The position numbers and the translations under genes were made by a program. From Bolinopsis microptera (lineage: Eukaryota; Ctenophora; Tentaculata; Lobata; Bolinopsidae): DNA of 64,000 nt. How positions within the stretch are numbered: position 1 is the first letter of the stretch; the number at the start of each line of letters is the position of its first letter. Shown piece after piece: positions 23,460 to 33,243 of this stretch. The notes under the pieces were generated by a model that was not told the DNA's origin, made no database searches, and saw only the letters and a program-made list of their open reading frames with translations. The stretch lies in contig NC_087082.1 of the NCBI RefSeq assembly GCF_026151205.1, forward strand, positions 13,115,865 through 13,179,864. Reading direction: 5' to 3'.

Positions 23460-25130
23460 ATGTGGAACCCCCTGCTGGTGCCCCCAAACACCCCCGAATA
23501 CGGGGGTTCCCTGGTCTGGCTGTCTCTAGTGATCCTGACAGGGGTTGTCTCCAACCTGGTGCTCCTGGTGACGGTTGTGAAGACTAAGTACGTGTCCGGG
23601 CATGCTAGTGGGGTGCTGCTCTTGGCTCTCTGTCTGGTGGATCTGTACGTGGTGTTCTTCTCCGCTCCTCTTTATCTTATCTCTACCGTGTACCAGCAGC
23701 ACCTGCTCGGAGACACTGGATGTTTGGTTACTAGCTACTTGGATAACACTGTCTCCTTCATCGGACTCTGGTGCATTTCGTCCTCTTCTATTGACAGACT
23801 TGTGGCGGTGTCCCAGCCACTCGTTTACAAGCAGATCGTCAAGAAGGGACGATCTTTAATTGTGCTCGTCAGCATTTGTGTTATCAGTGCTGCTGCATCA
23901 TCCCTCATATTTTTTGCTAATAAAAAGTTTCTCATGTGCGATAACATTGATCAAACTGAAATAAGTACAATTATTAGTTTAAATAATCTAAACAATTTGA
24001 ACACTACGACTGAACAATCTCCAAAACACTATTCTGTGTACGTAAAAATCTATCAGATAATTCACTCAGTGGTACCCCTGTCCGTGTCCCTCCTTGCTTA
24101 CATAGGGATCTTTCTCTCGGCCAGAAACTTGAGAACTAGAGAGGTCGCACGGAAGAAAGTTTTGGATAAAATGAATCGGAGGAGGAGGATTGCAAGGGAG
24201 GAGGAAGATGATGAGATTGTTGAGATTTCATCGTCAATAGAGTCGGGTATTGATATGGAGGGGTCCATGACATTCTCTGATCGATCTGATGACGAGGACC
24301 TACCCATTGAGAGACGACCACGGTCTACCACTTCCAGTGGGAGAAGAAGCATGGTCGTCAACAATGAAGTCAGGAGATCCAAAGGATCTATCAAATTTTC
24401 AAACACAACAGTTTTCATGGAGAGTTTACACAACACTTTCTTTAACTCGAACCTTATGGAGGAACTGAATAAACTTCACGAGGATTACTTTTCCCTGTCC
24501 CAATTTGAGACTGAGAGAACCGACACAACAGATTTAGAGACTCCCGACCTGTCGCCGGAACAGGGTCTACAAAACATAGATCCTATTCTGATGAACTTCC
24601 CAAATAATGTAGCACAAGTTTTCCGGTGGAAGAAAAAGGAGAGAAGCGTCACTGAACGACTTCAAATAAAAACAGCGATCTTGTTAGCTGCAGTGGTTGT
24701 GATAATTGTAGGTTCTCATGTACCCACTCTTATATTCGAGCTGTCTGGTTCTCCGTCCCCAGTCACTGGTTGGTTCTCTCTGCTTCTCCCGCTCGTTGTT
24801 TATTCTGTAAACCCTCTGCTCTTCGGCTTCCTCAACAACACTCTCCGAACGAAAGCTGTGGAACTGGTCGTGGATATCTTCAGAAAACCAGAGAGTCAGG
24901 TCACCGCGGAAAGTTCGAATACGATGAGAAGGAGGGACAGTATGGCTGCTTTCAAGCGGTTTGGTAGGAGGATCAGTCTGCAGGCTGCACTTCTCACAGA
25001 GTTTAAAATAAAACGATTAAATACTGTCGGACCGTTGGAGATGTTGCGTTCTTCGGATATGTCTATTCTTAGTCAGAGGTCAGTCATCCGAGACCAAATG
25101 ACTTTAAAGTACTTTGAAACAAACTTATGA
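23460..25130 (+). CDS. Class A (rhodopsin-like) orphan GPCR, single exon
   Basis: A 556-residue protein with seven hydrophobic segments at about residues 17-42, 52-76, 88-112, 132-154, 196-221, 400-426 and 438-459. Class A anchors are Asn in SNLVLL (TM1), LALCLVDL (TM2), Cys88 in DTGCLV pairing with Cys160 in ECL2, IDRLVAVSQP (DRY-like, TM3 end) and VNPLLFGF (NPxxY-like, TM7). NTT in ECL2 is a possible N-glycosylation site. Deviations are DRL for DRY, F for the NPxxY Tyr, and no CWxP in TM6. The third intracellular loop is very long (~180 residues, 222-399), basic then acidic and Ser/Arg-rich. The extracellular N-terminus is short. I cannot assign a ligand. Confidence 0.88.
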   Translation: MWNPLLVPPNTPEYGGSLVWLSLVILTGVVSNLVLLVTVVKTKYVSGHASGVLLLALCLVDLYVVFFSAPLYLISTVYQQHLLGDTGCLVTSYLDNTVSFIGLWCISSSSIDRLVAVSQPLVYKQIVKKGRSLIVLVSICVISAAASSLIFFANKKFLMCDNIDQTEISTIISLNNLNNLNTTTEQSPKHYSVYVKIYQIIHSVVPLSVSLLAYIGIFLSARNLRTREVARKKVLDKMNRRRRIAREEEDDEIVEISSSIESGIDMEGSMTFSDRSDDEDLPIERRPRSTTSSGRRSMVVNNEVRRSKGSIKFSNTTVFMESLHNTFFNSNLMEELNKLHEDYFSLSQFETERTDTTDLETPDLSPEQGLQNIDPILMNFPNNVAQVFRWKKKERSVTERLQIKTAILLAAVVVIIVGSHVPTLIFELSGSPSPVTGWFSLLLPLVVYSVNPLLFGFLNNTLRTKAVELVVDIFRKPESQVTAESSNTMRRRDSMAAFKRFGRRISLQAALLTEFKIKRLNTVGPLEMLRSSDMSILSQRSVIRDQMTLKYFETNL

Positions 25131-26174
25131 TCCATGGTTTTATTGATTACGTGATCATTTTGTTTGATTCTTTGATTGTAGTTTTGTTATAGCCATTTAA
25201 TAACATATTGAAATATGTACTTTCGATGCTTTAATTCTTTAACCTTACTAGATCTTTGATAAAAACCTGAACCTTATTCCGATTTTATTCTGATGAATCC
25301 ATATTAAGATATCAATAGGTTTAGCTGTTACTATTAGCTATTATTATTACACACTAGGTTTAGCTGTTACTGTTAGCTATTAGTATCACACTCTCTGAGG
25401 AATGTTCTGCTAAAAGAAAAGTTCGAATTTTATTAGGTACTGCATTTTTAGGACAGTTAATTGCGTGTTAAATTATTTATAATGAATTGCTTGAATTTCA
25501 TAAAAGTTCTATAAAAATACCTTTGTTTAATTAGCTTTCATAATTAGGCAAATTTAACGATTTTATTTCAAAATTCATAAGAATGTAAATGTAGAATCCG
25601 TACGTCCTCCTAATTTGGATTTAAACAAAAAAGCTAAAAATTATCATTTCATTGCCTTTCCATAAAAGCTAAAAAATAAATTTACAAATTTTAGAAATGA
25701 CGCACGCGCAATTCTGCTCAATTCCCGCTTAGCAATTTCATTATTTAATAAATGTGTAATTTCTGGTTTCCAACTGTGAAGAACTGTTTTCTCACTTTAT
25801 GATTACGCGACCAAGAGAATGCAAGCAAATAACAAGGTGTAAGTTCAGAGCGAAGATAAGCGCTGGATTCATGTCTTTTATACGCGACGTGCATAACTGT
25901 TCTACTATCACTAATTCTAGTGATCACCAGGAGGCAGTCATAGTGAAGTTAAACCTTTAAACAACAGAAATTGATCGTGACGTCGATCCAGCAACTTGCA
26001 ATGAGTCATCTTCGTCAGCCTATCTGATCTATATCAGGCAAATCTATATTTGCCTGATCTTCTGTGCAATCAATCTTTTCGCTTGTGAGTTGATATCAGT
26101 TGTCTCTTATCAGTAAATAGGTAATTGCACTGCCTTTTACTGTGCAGCTTTGCTATACACGAAGTATACACAAT
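25131..26174. other. Intergenic
   Basis: AT-rich. TAGGTTTAGCTGTTACT occurs twice near 25,316 and 25,357. The last ~130 bp precede the ORF1 at 26,175 and may be its 5' UTR. No other feature. Confidence 0.4.
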
Positions 26175-27017
26175 ATGGAATTTTCGGTCAGTACACTTCA
26201 CGAACTGGAGAAACAGATTGAGGACTTATCAGACTCGGTTTTAGCGAATCTTAATTGCAGGAAACTAGAGGACCTCACTCATGACTTGTTCAAGCCAAAA
26301 GGCGTTACAAAGGATGTAATAACCGAAATAGTTTTGAAGATGGGGTCTATGATATGTAAATCGAGAAATGTTTTGAGATCAGCAGCAGAGACGCTTGACC
26401 AACAGAAATCAGAACAGATAAAAACTCAGAACGAGCTCATCCAATGCAAATCTGGTAAACTAGCTTCAGTGAAGGAGACAGTGAAAACAGAAATGAAACT
26501 GTTTACAGATGTTGTGAAGAATAACAGCGTAGCTTCTGATATCTCTCCAGCTAAAATCAAAATGGCTGTGAAATCGGCGATTACAGAAGATGATCGGTCG
26601 AAAAACTTTATCATCTTCGGGGCCCCAGAACAGCTCGAATGTGAAGAGCAAGAAATGAACGAACGGGATCTCGTGGGTGATATTTGGGGTTTTATGAAGT
26701 TCATTGGAAGGCCGACTATAACAAACATTGAGAGAGTGGGAGTAAAGAAGTCTGACAGCCCTCGATCACGGCCGATAAAAGTTACTTTGCGAGATCCTGA
26801 AATCGCACGTGAATTTCTGAGCAGAGCAAAAGTCTTGAAATCGGTTGATGTGGCAGACTACAATTTCAACTACAACAAACTCTACTTATCTCCAGACAGG
26901 TCGCAGGATGAGCGAATCTCTCGCCAAAAGCTCGTACAGGAAATGAAAGAGGGAATCAAGAAGGACCCGAGCAAGAAATATTACATAAAAAACAACAAAG
27001 TTTGTGTCGCTGAGTGA
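26175..27017 (+). CDS. LINE ORF1-like protein, copy 2 (no ORF2)
   Basis: A 280-residue intact ORF from ATG 26,175 (M-E-F-S-V-S). A charged, helical N-terminal half is followed by EDDRSKNFIIFGAPEQ, RPIKVTLRDPEIAREFL and LYLSPDRSQDERISRQKLV, ending in KKYYIKNNKVCVAE. The same order of blocks appears in the ORF1 copies at 8502 and 31082, but this is the most divergent. The role would be RNA binding for a LINE, by family knowledge. No endonuclease or RT is found in the next several kilobases. A recently co-opted host gene is an alternative, since the frame is intact. Confidence 0.75.
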   Translation: MEFSVSTLHELEKQIEDLSDSVLANLNCRKLEDLTHDLFKPKGVTKDVITEIVLKMGSMICKSRNVLRSAAETLDQQKSEQIKTQNELIQCKSGKLASVKETVKTEMKLFTDVVKNNSVASDISPAKIKMAVKSAITEDDRSKNFIIFGAPEQLECEEQEMNERDLVGDIWGFMKFIGRPTITNIERVGVKKSDSPRSRPIKVTLRDPEIAREFLSRAKVLKSVDVADYNFNYNKLYLSPDRSQDERISRQKLVQEMKEGIKKDPSKKYYIKNNKVCVAE

Positions 27018-28033
27018 CTAATTATTTGAGAAAGTCAAGCATTTGTGTATGTGTGTGACGTTAATTTCATGGAGTTAAAACTTTTTGTATAACTGAGAAC
27101 AGAGGTTAGAGGAACTACTGATAAGAGTATGATTAGACTGTGTTGCGTTATCAGTTGACTTTTTGCATCACTCTTCTAGATTATACGTAATAGGGTAACT
27201 TAGTTATAGAATAGGATTTTAGTTGTTGCAAGCATTGCACTAAGGTTTTAAGTTAGGTAAGTAGGCCACGAACTGTTGAGCAAACTGGGCTGGAAGCCCA
27301 AGCAATATGCAGTTCTGGTCTTGAGGCTATTTTACAATGTTTTATAACATGTGCTTGCAACTAGATCTTGAATGTCGCGTGCCCCACGGGGATTCGATTT
27401 ATTCATACAATTTATTATATATTGGTTCCAAAGCCCTTATGGGTACCAGCAAAAACTGGTTTTCAAACAAACATTCTGGATCAGGCAAATGTCACCATTT
27501 TACCTTCACACAGACATCGAACGCTGTAAGAAGATGACGATCAGACCTCGTTATTGATGTAGATCCCGCTCGTCGGAGAAGATAAAGGCCTTGCTCAGCA
27601 ATGGGTAGGGTTTGCAGTTTAGATAGCCATGTGGCACGCTGCAACTAAATTATTCTAGATTCTTCTCGAATAATTTTCAAGACTTGATGTCAATTTATTA
27701 TCGGAGAAAAAGACGATTTATGAAGGAGCAACCTTACATTGTACCTACTACTATAATTTCTCAAGATGTCCACTACACGATGTTGTCCTACCACTTTAAC
27801 GTATGTCCCTTAAGCGCTTTTAACTACCGTTCACCGAACCTTGACTGCGGCTTTCGTTAACAAGGTTTGGCCGGTAGAGGGTCCGCAGTAGTCCCATTGC
27901 CTTAGTATTGCTGTACAACTACTACAGAATTAATCACCATAACACTAGACCTCTGCCTGATCCAGAGGATGTCACCATTTTACCTTCACACAGACATCGA
28001 ACGCTGTAAGAAGGTGACGATCAGACCTCGTTA
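27018..28033. repeat. Downstream region with a ~65-bp direct repeat
   Basis: ATGTCACCATTTTACCTTCA, continuing to GACGATCAGACCTCGTTA, occurs at about 27,488-27,553 and 27,968-28,033 with one visible change. The copies are 480 bp apart. The second copy abuts the TIR element that starts at 28,034. They may be terminal repeats of an unnamed element. No coding sequence is recognised. Confidence 0.7.
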
Positions 28034-29190
28034 GGGTAAGGCACATAATTTTGTCAGGGTACCTAATTTTGTCATTTTGCTCTGAAAAACTGCCTCGGCT
28101 CGGAATTTCAGCTTGAAAGAAAAGGATTGTGTATAAAAAGAAAGCTTAGACTTTGCTGAAACTGCTCGTACAAAGTTTAAGTTTCTAGCTCTTTTGCATC
28201 TGTGTCAAAAATGAAGGCGAAACTGTTAACCCGAAAAATAAATAAGATCCTTAAGGTTTTCTTAAGGAATTTTCAAAATTTTGATTAATTGCTATTTCAA
28301 AAGTAATTGAGCTAGCTTCATGCCATTGCATATTTCAAATATCTTCTACATCAGAAGTATACGTACAAATTTTCAAGTCTCTAGCGCAATTATTGTTCAA
28401 GTTACAGAGGGTGACAAAATTAGGTTCGATTTTGCCAGAAGTACCTAATTTTGTCAAAAAAATCGACCTTTCTCAAATTTCTTGTAAATCACAGATTGTG
28501 TTGAAAATGGCCTTATACAACTATTCTGAAGTTTTTTTGCCCATAGGATATGTATAAGGCACTTAAATAATAGCATAACACTTATAATAGCATATTTTCG
28601 CCGAGAAATATTAGGTGGATAATCTGATTTTTTCAATCTAAAATGACTAAAAAAATATTTGATGAAATTACTAAGCAAGTGATCTATCTACAGACATGAA
28701 AATTTCAACCTAGGCCTAGAACCAATCGTTTTTCAAGATGCCAGTGGTTTCAGGGGCATTTGGGGCTATTTTCTAAGATTAGATACCCAAAAAGTGTCAT
28801 CTTTTCATCAAGCTACAAAACTATGAAAACATCATATCTTTGGGATTTTTGAGGTCAATGTTGGTAAAAAAGCGCTCGAATGATGCATCCAGGTAGTCTA
28901 AAATACCGAGAAACGGTTACTTTTTGCACAATCTTCAAGTGACAAAATTAGGTTCGGGGTGACAAAATTAAGTAAAGTCACCTAATTTTGTCATTTTTTC
29001 AAAATAATTTTTTTTAACATCTTCAACCCCAGCAATTTCGATCATTTTTGTGTTAGAACTTGCCTAGACTGTCTACTATAACATGGTGGAGGTTTCATCT
29101 AAATCGGAATTTCAGACGAGGTTAAAACCCATGGTTTATATCAGGCAGTCGGAAAATTGCCAAAAAATGACAAAATTATGTGCTTTACCC
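28034..29190. mobile_element. 1.16-kb non-autonomous TIR element with TA flanks
   Basis: The left terminus GGGTAAGGCACATAATTTTG is mirrored by CAAAATTATGTGCTTTACCC at the right, with TA on each side (28,032-28,033 and 29,191-29,192). This suggests a Tc1/mariner-like target choice. The interior repeats ACCTAATTTTGTCA or its inverse at about 28,061, 28,411, 28,442, 28,942 and 28,981. There is no transposase ORF. Confidence 0.8.
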
Positions 29191-30770
29191 TATATAGGTG
29201 ATATATTGAGATTAACCTACTCTTAGCACCATGACTACCTATCCGTATCCATATATATACTTTCAACTATCTATTGTCCTTAAATTGTCTGTAATGGTGC
29301 AGGTGATATTTATGCTTGATCAATTAGGCTGTTGATAGAGAAATCGGGGAATTTTAAAGTGCCAAATTCAGAAATTTCTCTATAAGTTTTATGTGCGCAC
29401 TTATTGCTTGTAGATAGTGCTTGTACAATGTATATGGTGCAGTTGGTGCTTGTATACAAGCGTAAAAATGGGGTCTGACTTAATAACTAAACAACCTGAA
29501 TTCTGTAGACTTTAAAGTTTAAAACCATACTCTACCCCACTCAATGTGATGATTCTGACCATTTTAAGGGGGGGGGGGGGGGGGATAGCAGTTGACCAAC
29601 AAACTAGGACCAGTGACCGAACTTTTGAGGGGGTCCCGGACCCTAACCGCCAAACGGTGCCCGCGGGGCAGCCACGCCCATATTTGGTCCAAATTAGGCC
29701 CAATTTAGCCAAATACCCTGAACATGCCCAAAATCCAGATTTTAGGTGCTCTACTTGTAGCTAGTGGTTCCCTGAACTCGTATATGAATTTTCATCAAGA
29801 TTGTACAAAAAATGACTGAGTTATGAGTTAAAAACCATATGACCATATTTGGGCATACGCACCAAATTTGATCGATTTTGGCCCATAAATTGGTCAAATA
29901 TCAATATTTTTGAATAAAACCAACTTTATATGGAAGGTAAGCTTATACTACACATTATTTATGATTATCAGCTCTGTATCTACCTAACTGTGGATTCTGT
30001 GTTCAAATAATCGCAAAAAATGAACAAAATTGCCCATATCTCAGTTCGCGATATTTGCAAAACTGACTTCGCTCAAAACAATAGAACTCAATAGGGTTTC
30101 AATATTTTTTCATGAAATTTTCAGAATCAACGTAGAATTGTCTCATGACCTTAAGCTTTGGGACAGAATTTTGAGTTAGACCTTTAAAAAAATTTGGCGG
30201 CCGAATTCCAAAATTTGCACTGCTAAATTTAGAATTTGGCCGCCAAATTTTTTTAAAGGCCTAACTCAAAATTCTGTTGCAAAACTTAAGGTCATGAGAC
30301 AATTCTACGTTGATTCTGAAAATTTCATGAAAAAATATTGAAACCCTATTGAGTTCTATTGTTTTGAGCGAAGTCAGTTTTGCAAATATCGCGAACTGAG
30401 ATATGGGCAATTTTGTTCATTTTTTGCGATTATTTGAACACAGAATCCACAGTTAGGTAGATACAGAGCTGATAATCATAAATAATGTGTAGTATAAGCT
30501 TACCTTCCATATAAAGTTGGTTTTATTCAAAAATATTGATATTTGACCAATTTATGGGCCAAAATCGATCAAATTTGTTGCGTATGCCCAAATATGGTCA
30601 TATGGTTTTTTGCTCATAACTCAGTCATTTTTTGTACAATCTTGATGAAAATTCATATACGAGTTCAGGGAACCACTAGCTACAAGTAGAGCACCTAAAA
30701 TCTGGATTTTGGGCATGTTCAGGGTATTTGGCTAAATTGGGCCTAATTTGGACCAAATATGGGCGTGGCT

Positions 30771-32077
30771 TTTGGGAACCAGCTTTGTTTACTGGTTAAT
30801 GTTTACTCAAGAATTTATACATACAATAATATACAATAATTATATACCTAAATCTGCTAATATAAAACCTAAATAACTCTAAAAATATACTCCACACGAA
30901 ATTATGGACCTGGTAAGTAAGATTAAATACATCAGCTTAATACACAAATCAAAACAAAATTCTAGAAGACTGACAGTCTTGTGTTGAAAGACGAATATGA
31001 TTTAGAAGCTTATCAAAAAAAATTAAAATCTTAGCCAACCAGGAATCCATAAATCCAAGCAAAACTCTGTCATAACACATTTCAAACAACAATTTTGTCC
31101 ACACTACACACTTTGCCTCCTTTTATGTAGTGTCTCTTATCTGGCTCGTCGTTTGATCTCTTCTTGAGTTCTAAAACAAGCTTTTGCTGTTCGGCACGTT
31201 CCTCTGGAGACCTATCTGGACTGATAAAGACTCTACTGAAAAGTTCTGAGCTACGGAGATGCCTTGCTCTAGTCAAAATCTGCTGCACGATTGTGGAGCT
31301 CGTCAAAGTCACCTTAACAGGTCTGTCAGCCACTTGTTTCTTATCCTTGGGTTTATTCAAACCAATTCTGCTAGCTTCTATTTTTGGCTTTTCGCCAAGT
31401 TCCAACAACACTTGAGCGACCTTGTCGCATAACAGCTCACCTTTCTCTTCTTTAATACCAAATAACATCAGATTCCGACTTCGGTCTCCTTCTGCCACAA
31501 CATCCTTGATGACATTCTTCAAAATGTTTCTATCCGAATCCAACAAAGGACCTACTGCTGAGGTTTTTGATGCCTGTACTGCGGCGCTGTATGTCTTCAA
31601 CTCTGATTTCACAGTATCCTCGACTGATGCTACAACCACAGATTTCAAGTCATCAAGCTGCTTGTCTTTGGCAGCTAGCAGCTCTTTCTGCAATACAACT
31701 ACTGTTCCCTGACTGTCAATTACATCGGAGTGCAATTTCTGATTATATTTCTCTAGCTGATTAATGTACAACGACTGTCTATACATAACTTTTAACGCAG
31801 CGTTAAGACTCTGAGCCATGACTTCCCTGGAGATTTCTCTTTTACCACTGAAACTCTGAGCTGCACACGCGTTAACATGATCTGCTTTAGCAAGCCCAAG
31901 AGTTTTCCGGATCCATTCAGCTGCATCATCTTTCACTTCATCAAGCTTATAAGCCACGTATTTCTCCGATTTATACATCACACAACCACGGCACCGGTTA
32001 AACAAGCAAGTCTTATCAACGTAATGATAAGTAACTGATAAGCGAGCACAAACGTATTGAAAAGTGTAATTACTGAA
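30771..32077 (-). mobile_element. ORF1-only LINE unit inserted in the palindrome arm
   Basis: The right palindrome arm breaks after GGGCGTGGCT (30,770) and resumes at CGCGGGCACC (32,078). The left arm has only GCCC between those points. The intervening 1,307 bp is therefore the insertion, with a 4-bp loss at the target. It contains only the ORF1 at 31,082-31,978 plus UTRs of ~100 and ~310 bp. Confidence 0.75.
31082..31978 (-). CDS. LINE ORF1-like protein, copy 3 (no ORF2)
   Basis: 298 residues from the first ATG at 31,978. The open frame continues upstream only into the palindrome arm, which is not part of the gene. The order is a helical N-terminal half, then EGDRSRNLMLFGIKEEKGE, RPVKVTLTSSTIVQQILTR, VFISPDRSPEERAEQQKLV and a KRHYIKGGKVCSVDK tail. 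It is clearly related to copy 1 (shared EKPxIEASRxG and SPDRSPE blocks). Intact. As with other ORF1 proteins it likely trimerises through the coiled coil and binds RNA (family knowledge). Confidence 0.8.
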   Translation of the reverse strand: MYKSEKYVAYKLDEVKDDAAEWIRKTLGLAKADHVNACAAQSFSGKREISREVMAQSLNAALKVMYRQSLYINQLEKYNQKLHSDVIDSQGTVVVLQKELLAAKDKQLDDLKSVVVASVEDTVKSELKTYSAAVQASKTSAVGPLLDSDRNILKNVIKDVVAEGDRSRNLMLFGIKEEKGELLCDKVAQVLLELGEKPKIEASRIGLNKPKDKKQVADRPVKVTLTSSTIVQQILTRARHLRSSELFSRVFISPDRSPEERAEQQKLVLELKKRSNDEPDKRHYIKGGKVCSVDKIVV

Positions 32078-32204
32078 CGCGGGCACCGTTTGGCGGTTAG
32101 GGTCCGGGACCCCCTCAAAAGTTCGGTCACTGGTCCTAGTTTGTTGGTCAACTGCTATCTCGAAACCAAGTTTCACAAAAAAATCAGGGTGAACCCCCCC
32201 TTAA

Positions 32205-33243
32205 TGCCCAACATGAGCGTTTAGCTACAATTAGAAGTTGAGATATCCTGAAATAAGTGTGATAATTGTTACTCGCGAGACCACAAAAGGATGTGGTTAT
32301 ATATCAACCTTAAGTGTGAGGAGTCTTAAGTCTTCAGTCAATACATTTTAATGTTGCCATGGTGTGGCAAGTCCCCATCCATCGTAGTCCGATAGTTTCA
32401 CTGCGTCATAATATACTCAACATATTACATTAATTATTCAACATTCAATAGAATTTGAAAATGCAAAAGTATGTAGTTTTGCAAAATTATCTTATTAAGT
32501 TATGACGAGACTGAGAGTGTGTGATCAATAACGTTTACTTCTATCATTAATTTGTGCCTTTGTTGTTGTTGTTGTTGTTGTTTTTGTTGTTGTTGTTGTG
32601 CCTTGACTTGGTTTGGTGGTAGGTTTGTGTCTTGATCAGAGAACCTCTCAGTTCTAACCTATAGCTTGTAAATGTTCCTCGTAAGCACCAGCAAAAATAA
32701 ACATAAACCTTGAGAAATTGCATTATTGCTTTCTATTTATATCGGGTATGCTTGCGATAGTACTATAGTATTGGTATATTAAATTTGTTGAAATATTACG
32801 TAATCCAGCATAGTAGCTGGGGAGAGGGGGGTTTGAAAAAAAAAAACCATTAAAACTGTAATTTATACATATACAGAAAAAGATATATTTGTTAAGTACT
32901 TAGTACTACTAGTAGTAGTACTTAACAATTAGACTGAGCAGTAGTACCTTATGCAGGGGGAGAGGCCGGTCTTACTTTTACGATGCCAATAATAATAGCT
33001 GACGTAATATGTGAAATATATGAACGATTCCTTAACGAAACAGATTGGACGCTTTTACATTTAGTGTAATGAAATAATTAAAAATTGGATTTTCATCAAT
33101 ACAAAAATATTCAATTTCTATATCCACATATCTTGAACCAAATTCTCAGATTTATAGCCGTAAGTGTATCATTTTTCACAAACTCGGGATCGGTTCGTGT
33201 CGAATCATCAAATTCCCTAGAATATGGCGTATATAATCAAATT
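32205..33243. other. Intergenic with (GTT)n and A-run tracts
   Basis: A (TTG)n stretch lies at about 32,562-32,600. CTTAGTACTACTAGTAGTAGTACTTAA near 32,898 is a short palindrome. This is upstream of the PLCXD-like gene. No promoter motif is assigned. Confidence 0.45.

Larger units (their letters stand above)
29568..32200. mobile_element. Long palindromic (foldback) element flanked by TTAA
   Basis: Left arm 29,568-~30,217 and right arm ~30,222-32,200 are near-perfect reverse complements, centred near 30,220. Landmarks in both arms are GGTCCCGGACCCTAACCGCC, the segment around CATATTTGGTCCAAATTAGG, and TTTGGCGGCC at the centre. The ends are a G-run and a C-run, each bordered by TTAA (29,564-29,567; 32,201-32,204). 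The right arm is split by 1.3 kb at 30,771-32,077. The uninterrupted inner part alone gives arms of ~550 bp with only a few differences, so the structure looks young. Confidence 0.88.

Noticed and set aside
31979-32176. N-terminal extension of the minus-strand ORF1
   Set aside because: No ATG there, and from 32,078 upward the sequence is palindrome arm, identical in inverse to 29,568-29,665.
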